Assembly: GCA_033002965.1 (NCBI GenBank)
Contig: JAURVB010012588.1
Location: 1 to 64,000 of the forward strand
Origin: Piper betle
Taxonomy: Eukaryota > Streptophyta > Magnoliopsida > Piperales > Piperaceae
DNA: 64,000 nt
Direction: 5' to 3'
Within the stretch, counting starts at the first letter, position 1. The number at the start of each line of letters is the position of its first letter. A model generated the notes under the pieces. It was not told the origin of the DNA, ran no database searches, and saw only the letters and a program-made list of their open reading frames with translations. Shown here in pieces: positions 32,552 to 44,951 of this stretch. The position numbers and the translations under genes were made by a program.

Positions 32552-33574
32552 TGTAACACCTTACTTTTTGGTTTGAGGGTAGACTCGAAATACGATATAA
32601 TAATTTGAAAAATTATTTATTGAATTATTATAGTACAAATTTTATGAAAGCAGAGCTCAACCTTTGAGAAGGCTTCAAACAGACATTTATTGGATTTTAT
32701 AGAATGCATGCTGAGTTATACTATGTAAGAAGGGTTTTAAACTTAGGAGCTCCATGAGTATTTTGAGTTATGGGAGAGGCATCACCACCTGACAACCAAG
32801 AGGGTGGCTTTAAAAATACATACATGATCACCCCGAATTGCATAAGAGGCGCACACCTTACTTAGGTAAGAGGTTAAGTTTTTTAGAATCCATAATCCAG
32901 TTCTAAAACTTAATTCTAGTGATTAGATTAGGTAACTTAATTACTTAAGGCTAATGATCTCATAGTGACATAAATATTGGGTCATGGTTACCTGTTTTAT
33001 ATACCCTGTAGATGTAAATTAAAAACATAGAGACATCAACAAGTATCAGGAGATCATATCTAAACACTTAGTCTTTACGTGGGCTCTTACATGGTATGAA
33101 CTGTAAGCTCCTCCTAGCCACATTTCTATGCACACTCAAAGTAGCAGCCAAATAAGTTTAGCATACCTGGTATGCTCCCATTATGCTCCAAGACTTTGAA
33201 GCTTACATTTGAAGCTCATAGACGATTGTTAGAGTGTCCCAAAGTTAATATCCTGCACGACGATAACAATAACAATAACAATAAAACCATACAAGAGCAC
33301 ACACACAACACCCTTAACACATCCACATGCTTCATAGCCAGGTTCAGGGCACCCACCCAAATCATAGTACACAACTTAGCCTTAAAAATTCTCAATAATA
33401 CATAAATCTCAAGTACGTAAAGCATAAAAAAATGATGTCCACAATGCTTAACACAATAATAACACTCGGTACCATCGTCTTCCATGATCTTCTCGATCTG
33501 TCCACCTATGTCGACCACTGACATGCGACTCACCTACATAGATATAGGAAATCTATTAATAATCATACAAGTTT
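32552..33574 (+). mobile_element. LTR fragment of an unassigned retrotransposon
   Basis: TGTAACACCTTAC starts directly after the polypurine tract CAGTGGGGGATAAT, which marks a 3' LTR start. The LTR end was not located. The sequence is interrupted at 33575 by the long-TIR element. Confidence 0.45.
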
Positions 33575-34291
33575 TGTAAAACCCCATTTTTGGGTTAGAG
33601 TTTTCCCAATTTTAGTTTTGTCTAGTTCGGCCCAAAACAATTTTATGATGTAAAAGTTTGAAGATCATGAAAAATTCGTTGGGTGGAAGATAGGGTTGAG
33701 TAGATGGCCCAGATCTTGCCACATGGCACGATTTGAAACTCCGACAACTCGTTGCCTAGTAGGGCCCACCTATAGGTATAGGCAATATACATACGGATAG
33801 AAAGCTCGGATCGAACCCGTCTAAAGTCAAAACTGACTAGAGTACTAAAAGTGACTCTATAGGCAAGAATTAAGGCAAAATAGCTTAATGGGCCTCGAAC
33901 CCTGAACTCGATCAAGCTAGGCCCACAGGGACAATATCCAATGATCTGAAATTCCTATGCTGCATACAAATGAAATACCCAGAAAATTCCAAACGAATAC
34001 TAAACGTTGCGATGGCCTAGATCTAGGCCTGAAATTCTGGCTAAATCATAAAAATCATATGTATACATCGTGTATACATTGATAACTCATACTCTACTGT
34101 ATTATAATTGAAACTATCATATGCATGTTGGGTATACTCAACCTCAATAATATGCCCATATGGCCATCTGGGCCTCATACTCATACTCATAAAATTGTTT
34201 TGGCTCAAGCTCGCTTGAATCGATTTGAGACTACCCGAACTGGACAAAACTAAAATCGGGTAAAACCCTAACCCAAAAATGGGGTTTTACA
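33575..34291. mobile_element. 717-bp element with long terminal inverted repeats
   Basis: The ends TGTAAAACCCCATTTTTGGG and the reverse complement of the right end agree over about 55 bp with few mismatches (left 33575-33629, right 34237-34291). The similarity resumes internally: CCAAAACAATTTTATG at 33632-33647 pairs with its reverse complement at 34188-34203, with about 30 bp extra on the right arm. ACAAG is present just left (33567-33571, before TTTT) and at the right end (34290-34294), a possible target duplication. No transposase frame. It could be a MITE or two opposed LTR ends. Confidence 0.7.
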
Positions 34292-34299
34292 CAAGGCCA

Positions 34300-35488
34300 T
34301 GGATTTTGATAATGAAGCACTCTAAGGACAATCAAAGGATTATCCATGATCTTGAAGACAAGTCTCTAAAAATTGAAGATCAAATAGCCCGGCTATAATG
34401 TCCGACAGATAGATTAGTAGATTGATAGGCTACTGATCAAAGTGAAATCAATAGAAATTGAATGATCGGTATATTGATCAACAATCAATCATGGTCAGTT
34501 AGGGTTTTCCAATAGGGTGATCAATGAATAAGGGGAAGTTCAGACTTGGACATGGATCTGAACAATTTCACTGAGGGTCTTTTGAAAAGCTGTCGAAAGA
34601 ATGATCGGTTATCAAATTTGGAGCTCTTTGGATCGATTGGCAAGACTTTTAGCAACCAAATGAGTTGGCCAAACCCTAAAGAAGTCAAACCTTGCTTTTC
34701 AAAATCAATGGCTATGATTAGCTACCCTTGGCTATAAATAGGAAACTTTAGAGAATGTTTGAAGCTAATGAGGAGATTCAAAAGTTGAAAAGATCTAACT
34801 CCATCATCAAGGTGCTCAAATCAAAGTGGGATAGTGCAATAGAGATCGACAATCTTGTATTGAAGCCACTTTAAGTGTTCTTGTTTATAAAAAGATTAAA
34901 ATTGTGATGTTTGTAAAGAAATCTTGTAAACTCTAAAGGGTGTTTGGAGTGTGTGAGCCTTCACTGATTAGTGTACATTGGGTTTGTCAAAGTCTAGCTT
35001 CAGTTGACACTACTTCAAGTTGTTGGAGTATTTCTCCAAGGTGTTGAAGTGCTGCTAGTTACCTTACGCTTGGTAGAGACTTGTATGGGGCTAGTATGTT
35101 TGTTTCAGCTCGATGAAGAACTTGTAGAAGAACAAGTGTTGCTTGTAGGTATACAAATATTTTTCACAGTGAAGTTAGAATACTTACCTAACCAAAGGAC
35201 TTGGTGGGCTATGAAAGAGGAGTAGGAGTTTTGAAGCTCTATAAAAATTCTTTGTGTCTTGATTGTTTGATTTCCTTTCCCTATTCTTTTTACTTCTACT
35301 TATTTTTGGATTACTTGTTAATTTCATTAGCATATTAAGTTTTTGATCATTTGGCCCACACAAGTGATGAATGAGGATGAAGATGTTACAAAGCTTCATG
35401 AGGATCAACAAACATATGCTTCATTGAATCTGTGTTGAAAGATGAATGGATAAAAGATAGATGGAGAATGGAGGTGTTGTCACCTGTC
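34300..35488 (+). mobile_element. Copia-type LTR fragment and short internal remnant
   Basis: Starts with GGATTTTGATAATGAAGCACT, matching the beginning of the next LTR (GGTTTTGATAATTGAGCACT at 35514), so it is the same kind of LTR lacking its first dozen bases. It includes a GGCTATAAATAGG TATA box (34729-34741) and a late GGACTTGGTGGGCTATGAAAG block (35202). No primer-binding site was recognised between this LTR and the polypurine tract. Confidence 0.6.
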
Positions 35489-35602
35489 AAAAGGGGGAAA
35501 TTGTTGAACCTTTGGTTTTGATAATTGAGCACTTAAAAGCTTGGTCAAGTACCTAGAGTTGATAACTAAAGAGTTAGAAGATCAATTAATTCGGTTACTG
35601 AG
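35489..35602 (+). mobile_element. Polypurine tract and start of a second copia LTR
   Basis: AAAAGGGGGAAA (35489-35500) followed by TGTTGAACCTTTGG, the canonical copia PPT/LTR junction. The LTR is interrupted after 100 bp by a family A-type LTR beginning TGTAAAGACCG at 35603. Confidence 0.7.
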
Positions 35603-36484
35603 TGTAAAGACCGTGGAAAATTTTTTAAAAAAAATTAAAAAAATGGACACAGATGCAGTCCGGGAAGGACCGAACGTGTTATATTCTTTACCCGGTTAAT
35701 TCTACCAGGTTAATTATTTATCCATTTTATTATTTACCCGGTTAAATGAAATACGGGTGTAGCGGTGTTTTCACATACCCTAGCCATTTTTGGTGAAGGG
35801 ACGTCATTTTTCATTTTATAAATTGTGAGGGGGTGTCATTTCGCTCTCATCTTCTTCTCCTCTTCCTTACCAGAGCTGGCATCTTCCTTGCTTGGGTAAC
35901 CTTCCTATCTTCCTCGTCTTAATTTTCATGCATTCATATGTCTTTTTAATTGATAATAAGCTTGATAATCATGAGAAATCAAGTCTAAAATAACAAATAA
36001 ACAACAAGAACTAAACTGAAAACTGGAATCCCGTCCATGGCCGAGTAGTTTGAAATTTTGGCAAGATGGGCGACCGTAAAAACATTTGCAAGGCATTCCC
36101 TCGCAACCCCGATGTCCTCTCTTGCTGCTGGGTTGAAGGGAGGGCTCGCCATGTCCCTGGTTTCCAAGTGGTGGCAGAATTACAGCTGGTTATGACAGAG
36201 TTGTAGGGAGCAGCGCTGTGGAGGAATTCCAGACATCTATACCAGTTTACCGGCCAAGGCTCACGCCGTGCATGCTCACAGCGCTTGCCCTTGACGTTGG
36301 GTTGTCGTGCAGGGAGAAGGGAAGAGTTTTCGGTGGTGCTGCTGGCCGGAAGGAGTTCAATTTGCAGTCTCGGTGGTGCTGCTGGCCAGGAGTCACGCCT
36401 TGGTGCAGAATAGAGTGGGACGTGGATAGTTGCTAAAATGCACGAGCTTTAGGCTTCCAATTGGATTGCTAGGGAAGGAAGTGA
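35603..36484 (+). mobile_element. 5' portion of a family A/C-type LTR, plus strand
   Basis: Starts TGTAAAGACCGTGGAAAA like 50224, followed by repeated ACCCGGTTAATT words, a TTTTATAAATTG box (35815) and a GGTAACCTTCC donor-like site (35899). The middle (36100-36440) resembles family C: GACGTTGGGTTGTCGTGCAG versus GGCGTTGGGTTGTTGTGCGG near 51556, and GGTGGTGCTGCTGGCC. It is cut at about 36485, where an opposed LTR begins. Confidence 0.7.
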
Positions 36485-37811
36485 TTGTTACCCGACTATA
36501 GTTTAATAACCCATTTTCGAGATTACTGACTCGTTATTAAAATAATCACTTTATTTACCTAATATTAAATTTAATATGGTAAAGGTAAAATATTTATTTT
36601 ATTAATTACTTATAACCATTTAATTTAATTTAATCGCTTGTTGTGCCAATTAATTATCGACCTTTTATCATTACCGTATTTTGTTTGATTACCTGTGGCG
36701 ATTTTGTACAATAATTAATTAGTTTAGTAACTTTATCCCATAACCCATTAAAATAATTATTTTTAAAGATTTATTACGTGCCCGTATTATTTTTAACTCA
36801 AATTAGGTGTTATTTATGAGTTGGTATTATTATTTAACTCGAGCTGTGTCGAGTCAAGCATTATTTACAAGTTTGCCACCCAAGGTAATTTTCTTCTTCT
36901 TCTTCTTTCCCGGTGCCATCCCCTGTTCCCGGCAGCAACCACCCTCTAGCCGCCGCCGGCGATCATCTCCGGCCGCCGCCAATCGTCGCCGACCAGCCCT
37001 GCCATGCCGTTGCGGTGTCGCCCCGGCCAACTCCAGTCGTCTTCCAACCGCGGCGACGCCCGCATTGCCTGCCTAGAGGCATGCTCGCATCGGCAATTCC
37101 ACCGCTGGCGAGCGTCGCCACGTCAATTAGGTGGTCGCCTCATCACCCTCGACCACCTATCGACTTTCCCCGGCCAGATTGGAACCTGTCACCACCCAGG
37201 ACGGCCAGATTTCTTCCCCCACTGCTGTCGCCTCTGTTTTTGTCGTCGTCCTCTATTTTTGGCCATTTACCACCCCAGGCCGACATCCACACACGTAAGA
37301 TCGACCCTACACTGATCGTCGAAGATCGTAGGATCATCTTCCGACGTCGGAATGACCATCGCCACCGATTCTCGGCGAAACCTCGCCTGTGCTTACCCAT
37401 CTCGCCAAAACATGGGACTCGTCAGCCAAGTTAAACTTTAATTTCTGTTTAGTTTCTTTCTTGTTGATTTTAAACTTTAATCCTCACGATTATAAAGCTT
37501 ATTATCAAATTAAAATATGTATGCAAGAAAATTAAGAAGACGGAGATAGAAAGAATACCTAAGCAAGGAAGAAGACACACCGGCAAGGAAGAGGAGAAAA
37601 AAATGCGAATGAAGGCTAGGGTGGAGGACGTCCTTCATAAAATAAAATGAAATGATGGCTAGGGTATGTGAAAACACCTGTATTTCATTTAACCGGATAA
37701 ATAATAAAATATAATAATTAACTGGGTAGGATTTATCGGGTATTGGATATAACACGTTCAGTCATTCCTAAACCACGTTCACATCTTCTTCTTTTTTTCA
37801 CGGTTTTTACA
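36485..37811 (-). mobile_element. Family A LTR, minus strand, 3' end missing
   Basis: Reverse complement of the family A LTR. 36485-36790 matches the AT-rich part of 52640-52900 in reverse; 36900-37430 matches the GC-rich block (52225-52560); and the piece ends CGGTTTTTACA at 37811, the reverse of a TGTAAAAACCG start. The GC-rich block's open frames (for example from 36913) are shared only as LTR sequence and not supported as genes. Confidence 0.8.
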
Positions 37812-39600
37812 CTTATAGTTTTATTAAAGTATAGAAAACTTGACTAAATGGCCCAACATTAAGGGATCTGATAAAACACTGCCGACGCCGTCTTACGTCT
37901 GAAACTTGGCTAAACTCGTCACTCAAAGAGCCAAGCAAAGATGAAGCAAAGGAGTCTTATGGACCTGGTTGATTTGAGCTCCTCACCCTAACTCGGCAAG
38001 TTCGAGTAGCTTCGGAAGTAAATGAAACCTGAATCAACTTCGGATCACACCGGCATGCAACACGAGGCAATGCCTCAACACATGCACATACACACAAGAC
38101 ATTTAATTAACTTAATTACTTGCTTAAGTTCATGTTAAACCTAAACTTATGTAACTTGATTAGGGTTTAGAGCTGCTGTATACTTAGTGAAATACTCATA
38201 CTTAAGAATTTTTATCGGACAAACTTAATCAGATGATTTTTTGGACTAGCCAAAACACTTTTAAATGGGCTGAAATTCAGAATGATGGGCCCTAACATAC
38301 TAAGGGGTAGACAGAAAAATTACCAAGTGCTAGACCATGGGCCACCATGGTAAACAGGGCTCACCTTAGGTGCTGCAAACAGTGTTCTTAGGCCAAACAC
38401 CAATTTTCCTTATGTCTTGTTTATGGGTGTGGAGACTCCAAATGAGCCTGGATAACATTTGAGAGTTAGCCAACACTATGTGTTTGAATGCTAGAAACTT
38501 TCAAGTCCAAACTCCAAGGATTTGCACCTGAGTGGACTTGAGAATGGAAGGCATTGGCTAGGTCATTTTTGGGGCTAGCTAAACCTATTGGGCTTGGGGA
38601 AATCATAACACAAGATCTACTGATCCAATGGTTGCCAAATTTTTAGGAGATGTTACTGGGACACATCCTAAGGTCCAGAAGAAATGTCATTCAATTCCAT
38701 TTTGCATTCCTGTACACTCTCCACAAAACCCAATTAGCTCACCACCTAAATGATTTTTAATTGCTACCAAAATTTACCTGTTTTCGGTAATCACTTAGTG
38801 CGTCCAACCATCATTTTTATGGAATTTATTAAAACATTTTAATAGGCTCAACCAGGAGTACAATCTCAAAGCATGGCATAATAGATCAACTGCACAAGAA
38901 ACACACCAAATAATTAAGGCATTTTCTTCATGCTTTTAAAGTGCTTGTTTGATACTTCATAGATTAAGATAATATTTTAATAGTTTATGTATATTATTTT
39001 CTTGCCCTAGTGTCATTTTCCCTAGCATTTTTGGTGTAAATTTAAAATTTTTGAATATCACGAGTTGTAGAAAATGGGTAAATCTATAACTCATTCAAAA
39101 TAAAGAATGATATTTTGAATGACATTGAACTAGGCTCCTCCACACTGTAAGTGGGATCAAACTACTCTACCACCAACCTAGGATGGACCACTTCGGACCT
39201 CCAAATCTTTGCACACAATCAGACCTTCAAATCCTTGTGTATGCTTCTGATTGGGAAAAGAAGCTTGCACACAGGCACCTACTCCCCACCATTTAGAGAG
39301 ATCTACTTAATCCACCCAAGCCACTCTTCTCAAACTATTAGATGGACACCTTGAGGAGCAAGAAAGGAGCACATCACCTACTACCAATGATTAAAGGAGA
39401 TACTCATGTGCATTAGTTGGGTCGAAAGTTGCTAGGAAGTTTCCTCCACCAGTTTGACATTTCTGTCCAATTTAAATTACTTGACTTCTATGGGACAACT
39501 CCCCCAACTCCACTAACCGTGTAGAAATGACAAAGGAACAAGGATGCAAGCATAACCAGAATTGTGGATGATGGAGTCAACACCTACCCTACTTTGGAGT
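37812..39600. other. No gene seen
   Basis: AT-rich DNA without recognisable domains or repeats. It may contain the outer part of the Athila 5' LTR, which could not be delimited because the 3' LTR is not in the window. Confidence 0.4.
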
Positions 39601-40569
39601 AAGGAATTTATCGAAAAGTTGCCACATTATCAAGAAAAGCTCTACCTCCATTAGCTATATATACCCTTACTCACATTGTAAAGACATACCGATATAGATA
39701 GGGGGAACATTTACATACATAAAATAGAGGAAGACATTGTAGGAAGAAAACCGACTCTTCCTCTCTTCCCCTTTTATCCTCCCAAACTCCATACTACTAA
39801 TATGAGGAGTCAAATATTGTAGGGAATAAGCTGTGAAAACTAACTTACAAAGAAGCAGTATTATGGAGGAGAAGTTCACTCCAGGCCCTCACCATCACAT
39901 ACTTACATAACTTTTATCTTCTCTTCTTACAATGTTGTCTTCTTTGACGAGCTTCTTGATATATTCTTTCATGGAAACGTTAGTGATCTAGGGTGTATGA
40001 TGGATCTTGGTTGATATGTTATATATCTTGTTGCACTAATTGTGAGTTGATTATTCATACTATTTTTTAATGCTTCAAGAGATTAGCTAACTTTTGCAGG
40101 ATCAAGAGACTCGAATGAAACCTAGGAATAGGTAGGTCAATGATATATATGGATGAAGTAGTTTATGGTTTTAACCTCGTGAATACATTAGAATCATAGA
40201 TATCCATATAAGGGAGTTGATCGTAATGCATAAACCTTATTTTGTTTGCACAAGTATGTCAAATGATGCTAGGGTGTTAGGTTCTAATAAGATGCGGAAG
40301 CCTATTGCAATTAAATTCGTTTCCTTGGATATTATACATAACAAGATGTACTACCTATTAACCAACTGAAATTAATCATCCTAAATCCATTTTCGTTAAG
40401 AGAACTTGTGTTAACTTTGGCTGTTGTTTTTTGTCTACGTGTCTTTGCATCATTTTCTAAGTTAGAAAAGTATATCAGTTTCATGACCTTACTCAGCCTG
40501 TTAGTTTTAGAATCAAGCCATGATTAGTACAATAGAACATCAAATCCTTGTGGGAATCATGCTTACTTA
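39600..40569 (+). mobile_element. Probable Athila 5' LTR, left portion (boundary unknown)
   Basis: Contains an AGCTATATATACCC TATA-like box at about 39652-39665 and ends in TTGTGGGAATCATGCTTACTT. Rejoined across the solo LTR at 40570-44873 it continues CTCATCACTCTATTAC...GAAATAACA (to 44930), followed by AGAAGTTTTTGGCACC, the Athila leader context. The TGTGGGAAYSAT-then-ACTTGC ending is shared with the solo LTR at 58815-59987. Confidence 0.5.
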
Positions 40570-42439
40570 TGTGAAACCCGTGATTCAAGTCAGGGTTTTA
40601 TAGTCTGAACTGGTCGGTTCGACTGTTGTTTTCAGTCGGGTCAATTTCAAAACAAGCATACCAAGCTGAGGCCGGTCTTGCGTTATGAACCATGAGAGTC
40701 ATTTGTGCCCAAGTATATGATGATAACGCCAGTAAGATAGTAGCAGAATGAGTTATCAGAATATATGAGAGTATGCCATATTTTTCTTTATTTATTTTAA
40801 TTAAATTGTAGAAATATTTTTAGGTCGAATAATGAAGTAGGACGCATTATGGGTAGTTTGGGTGGGTTATTAGTTATAGAGCATGTCATTAATATGTATT
40901 ATATTTTATGAGATTTTTTCTCCTGTTCTCTGGATTTTTAGAATTATTATGAGTTAGTATTATTTTTGACTCGAGTCAAAGTCGAGTCAAGTTTTAATTA
41001 CGAGACAACCATTCATTTTTCTCCCGACTACTCATTTTCTTCCCTTTGACATCTATATATTCCACACTTCTGACATTGTCATTATTCAGCCACTACTATC
41101 CTTCTCACCCAACTTCCTTCTTCTTTTTCTTCCTTCCCTCTTCCCCGCAATCCTCAGTCGAGCCGGCCAGAACCTTGTCACTGTCGCCGTGTGATTGACG
41201 ATTAGGTATAGAATTTTATCTGATTTAATTATTTAAAATTGATATTTATTAGCACAGGATGCTAGGATTGATTAATTGTTATGATGAATGCCTGATTATA
41301 GTTAAAGTGATGATTTGCACAATTTGATTAATAGTGAATGATTATTAGTGATCTAATTAAGTAAAGTAAATTTGAGCATGCTAACTGACTAAAACGTAAC
41401 TTAGAAAAATATAATAAAATTGGTATGAACAGGATGAGTTAAAGTTATGTCTACACTGATGATTGTTTGATTGCTAGATAATGATTGCTTTGTATGTGTG
41501 ATGTTCATGTTAAGTTGACGCATCATTTAGTTAGCGGGTGTTAGTTTCTAGATTTGATGTGTAGGTATGAAGTAGGGGCTCATCGTCTAAGCACATGGAC
41601 ACGCTTGGAGCTTCTATCAGGTCTGTTTAGGATTCACTCTCCATTTATTGTCTTATTCTATCGTGTTTTGTTTAGAACAGGAAAGATGACGTGTTTAGTG
41701 GTGGTTTTATCGTATCCCACTCTACACGGGCCATTTAGCCGATCGTATTTCCAAATTAATAATCCTCGAGGATGAGATCCTTCGAGCATATTTTTGAAAA
41801 CAAGATCCACCACAAGATGCCTTCGGGCCTATATTATATAATTCCCTACCCAGGCCTATATATATATATATATATGTAGTTTTCGTGTTTTCAGTGAGAT
41901 GTGTGACAGAAGAAACCGACGACCACGTCTTGAGATAGGGGCGTGTACTTGTCAAAGCAGGCTGAGGAACTATTGGCTGTCCACTCCATTCCCAAGGGGT
42001 TTTGACAACTCCACCTTTGAGTTCCTCTAACCCGGAGAAGTGTGGAGGTTTACGGGTAATGATGTGCAGCGCAAGTCTAGACTTGTGGTGAAAAAGGGTA
42101 CCAAAGGTGCATGCTTGAAAGTACTCAGCCTTGTACTCAAGGCCAGGAGTAATACGGAGGATGTAGAGGGCTGAGATGAAAGAGAAGGATTTTACTGCGT
42201 AAAGGGTTAGTTTAATTGGCCAAGGAAGAGAAAGTTATGGAAAGGGGATGTTGCCGCCTGAGGGCGACGGCTCCTATTACTTCTTAGTGAGAGTTCTTGA
42301 GGAAGTATATGAGGATTTTTATTCAACAAGAGGGTCATCTCTTCTATGTCAGATTGATATTAGTTATTTTCTAGACCGGTAACACACGTTAGTGACGGCT
42401 TTCTATTATTCATGTAGGTGAAAATCTCGAACACTGAGC

Positions 42440-42580
42440 GTTGTCAAGACCGCAGAGGAGTAGTAAAGACATTGCACACATGCACCTCCCTCACATAATG
42501 AATGGAAATAATGATTTCTACATTGTGTGAGTGATGAGATTGTTTTAGATTGCAGAGGAGTAGTAAAGACATTGCACACA
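42440..42580 (+). repeat. 31-bp duplication in family B copy 2
   Basis: GCAGAGGAGTAGTAAAGACA plus TTGCACACATG occurs at about 42452 and again at about 42549, separated by about 66 bp. Copy 1 has a single related GGAGGAGCAATGAGG...TGCACACAC site near 47490. Confidence 0.7.
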
Positions 42581-42819
42581 TGTACCACCCCATCCAGCTA
42601 CCATCTCATGCATACGCACACACGCTACATGGGCCACGGCCTGTAGTTATCGATATTTGCCATTGACTCACCCTCTCGGTATCACAAGTGTATAATGAGC
42701 CTTCTTGCGCCACTGCGCCCTGTCACCCCTTTCGGCCTAGGGGCAGGTGTTTAATCTTTTAGGGGGTGCTACCGTGTGCCGAATTGGGTCGACCTTGGTT
42801 GCATTCCAGCGCATGGTGA

Positions 42820-44786
42820 TCAGATACACAAGTCGACCAAGACTCCCACATAGTAATTTTAAGGTGCGGCCCCGTATTAGACTAAGTCAATTCCTTTACC
42901 CCGGTTGCACTCGGTGCATGGTGGTCAAATTTGGGCTCAGGCCGACCAGGGCTGCCAACAAGGGAAAATACAATATTTCAAATAATTATACAGACCTGGA
43001 TAGTTCGTAAGTGAACCAGTGAACATGCAACTGTGAGGCACGATCCTAATCTGAACGAGAAAATAAAATTATATAAAAGTATAATTCTATTCGAGTAGAA
43101 ATGCATGCAACTAAATGACTAATATATACATCACTATTAAAATTCAACAATATTGAATATTAAATTATTCATGTGATATAATCATTTAAACCCTACTTTA
43201 CATTTTAAATTAATTATCTAAATCATAATTAACACTTAAAAAATAATAAAATAATTATTAACTTATAAACAAATATTTAATTACTATTATTAGTATATTT
43301 TCCTTTGGGATGATAATTACTTAACCATGGTCTTGATAATTTAATTTACGGTTTTAAATCTTTAATTAATTAAGTCGTTCGATTAAATTATTTAAAATAA
43401 TTTGTATTATTCTAATTCAAAGATATTACTAATAAAATTATTTTAAATTATTCAACTAAATAAAGTTTCGAACTTTATTTATTTTCATTATACTATTTAG
43501 AATCCATGCTTGTGATTTTTACACGATTATAACTTATTAACCTATTTTCTACCCTTATTGACTCATTATTAAAATAATCATTTTATTTACCTAATATTAA
43601 ATTTAATATGGTAAAGGTAAAATCTTTATTTTATTAATTACTTATAATCCTCCGATTTAATTTAATTGCTTGTAGTACTCCAATTAATTATCGACCGTTT
43701 ATCATTACTATATTTTTTTATAACTTGTGGCAATTTCGTACAATAATTAGTTAGTTTAGTAACTTTGCCCATAACGCATTAAAATGATTATTTTTAAAAT
43801 TTATTACGAGTTGGTATATATTTTTCACTCGAGCCGTATCGAGTAAACCCTTATTTACAAGTTTGCCATCGAAGGGGATTTTCTTCTTCTTCCTCCCCGT
43901 CGGCCCTTCTCTGCTCCTAACTCCAGCCGCCCTCCATCCATGTTGCCACCGCAGCTGCTGACCGCCTTCGGCCGCTATCAATCGTCACCGTCCAGCACCG
44001 CCGTGCCGTTGTAGTGTCACCCCGATTGACCCCGACCACCTTCCAGCCGCCGTGATGCTGGCATCGCCATGCCCAGTGATGCATTCACGTTGCTGATTCC
44101 ACCGCCGATGAGCATTGCCGCTCCAATTGGGCGGTCGCTCGACACCCTTGACCTCTATTGACCTTCCCCGGCCAGATTGGAACCCATCGCCACCCAGAAC
44201 GGCCGGATTTCTTCACCCACCGTTGTCGCCTCAGTTTTTGCCACCGTCGCCTTTGTTTTTGCCATTTACTACCCCAGGCCAGCATCCACACATGTGAGAT
44301 CGGCCATACACTGATCGGCAAAGAGAGTAGGATCATCTTCCAACGTCGGAACGACCGTCGCCATTGATTCCCAGTGAAGCTTGCCCGTGATTTCCTATCT
44401 TGCCAACCTTGAGAACTCGTCAGCCATTTCAGTTAAGTTTAGTTTCTTTCTTGTTGATTTTAAACTTTAATCCTCACGATTATCAAGCTTATTATCAAAT
44501 TAAAATATGCATGCATGAAAATTTAGAATAGGGAGATAGGAAGAATACCCAAGCAAGGAAGAAGCCGGCTCAGGTAAGGAAGAGGAGAAGAAGGTGGGAG
44601 TAGGCGTCTAGGATGAGAAAGCTGCCCCATTCATAAAATAAAATGAAAATGACGGCTAGGGTATGGGAAAACACCCTAACATACATATTTCATTTAACCG
44701 GGTAAGCGGGTAGAGAATATAATATAATTAATAATATTAATTCTCTCGAATATATTATTATTATTATTATTTTCACAATCTTTACA
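42820..44786 (-). mobile_element. Family A LTR fragment, minus strand, nested in family B copy 2
   Basis: Runs from the GGTTGCACTCGGTGCATGG block (42903) through AT-rich DNA and the GC-rich block (43880-44400) to CACAATCTTTACA at 44786, the reverse of a TGTAAAGATTGTG start. The far (LTR 3') end is missing or altered, so the left limit is approximate and no target duplication could be paired with the TAATT at 44787-44791. Confidence 0.7.
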
Positions 44787-44873
44787 TAATTGAATCAAGT
44801 AGTTTAGTGAACGGTTCGATCACCGGTGACATTTTGGGGTCGGTTCATAGGTGAACCAGAATGGGGCGTTACA

Positions 44874-44951
44874 ACTCATCACTCTATTACATGTTTGATG
44901 AGTGCACTTGCGCAATCCCTTGAAATAACAAGAAGTTTTTGGCACCGTTAC
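44874..44951 (+). other. End of Athila 5' LTR and primer-binding site
   Basis: GAAATAACA ends the LTR at 44930. TTTTTGGCACCGTTAC (44936-44951) continues, after the family B insertion, with CCGGGATTTG (48041). Removing the insertion and one copy of its GTTAC duplication restores TGGCACCGTTACCCGGGAT, close to the tRNA-Asp-type primer site (TGGCGCCGTTGCCGGGGA) used by Athila/Tat elements. Confidence 0.8.

Larger units (their letters stand above)
40565..44878 (+). mobile_element. Solo LTR, family B copy 2, with nested family A piece
   Basis: LTR 40570-44873, start TGTGAAACCCGTGATTC (versus TGTAAAACCCACGATTC at 44952) and end GGGGCGTTACA. Flanks are ACTTA (40565-40569) and ACTCA (44874-44878), a 4-of-5 target duplication. 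Similarity to copy 1 is clear at 40990-42430 (for example GTATGCCA, CCACAAGATGCCTTCGGGCC and CCCGGAGAAGTGTGGAGG). The GC-rich leader of copy 1 (45440-46130) is replaced by a pyrimidine-rich one. The right half is displaced by a minus-strand family A insertion ending at 44786. Confidence 0.8.

Noticed and set aside
34245..34291. Telomere-like AAACCCTAACCC word
   Set aside because: Single occurrence at the end of the inverted-repeat element, not a tandem telomeric array.
36913..37434. 173-residue Pro/Arg/Ser-rich open frame
   Set aside because: Lies in the GC-rich block of a family A LTR; stops are rare by composition, all three frames are partly open, and other copies of the block do not keep the frame.
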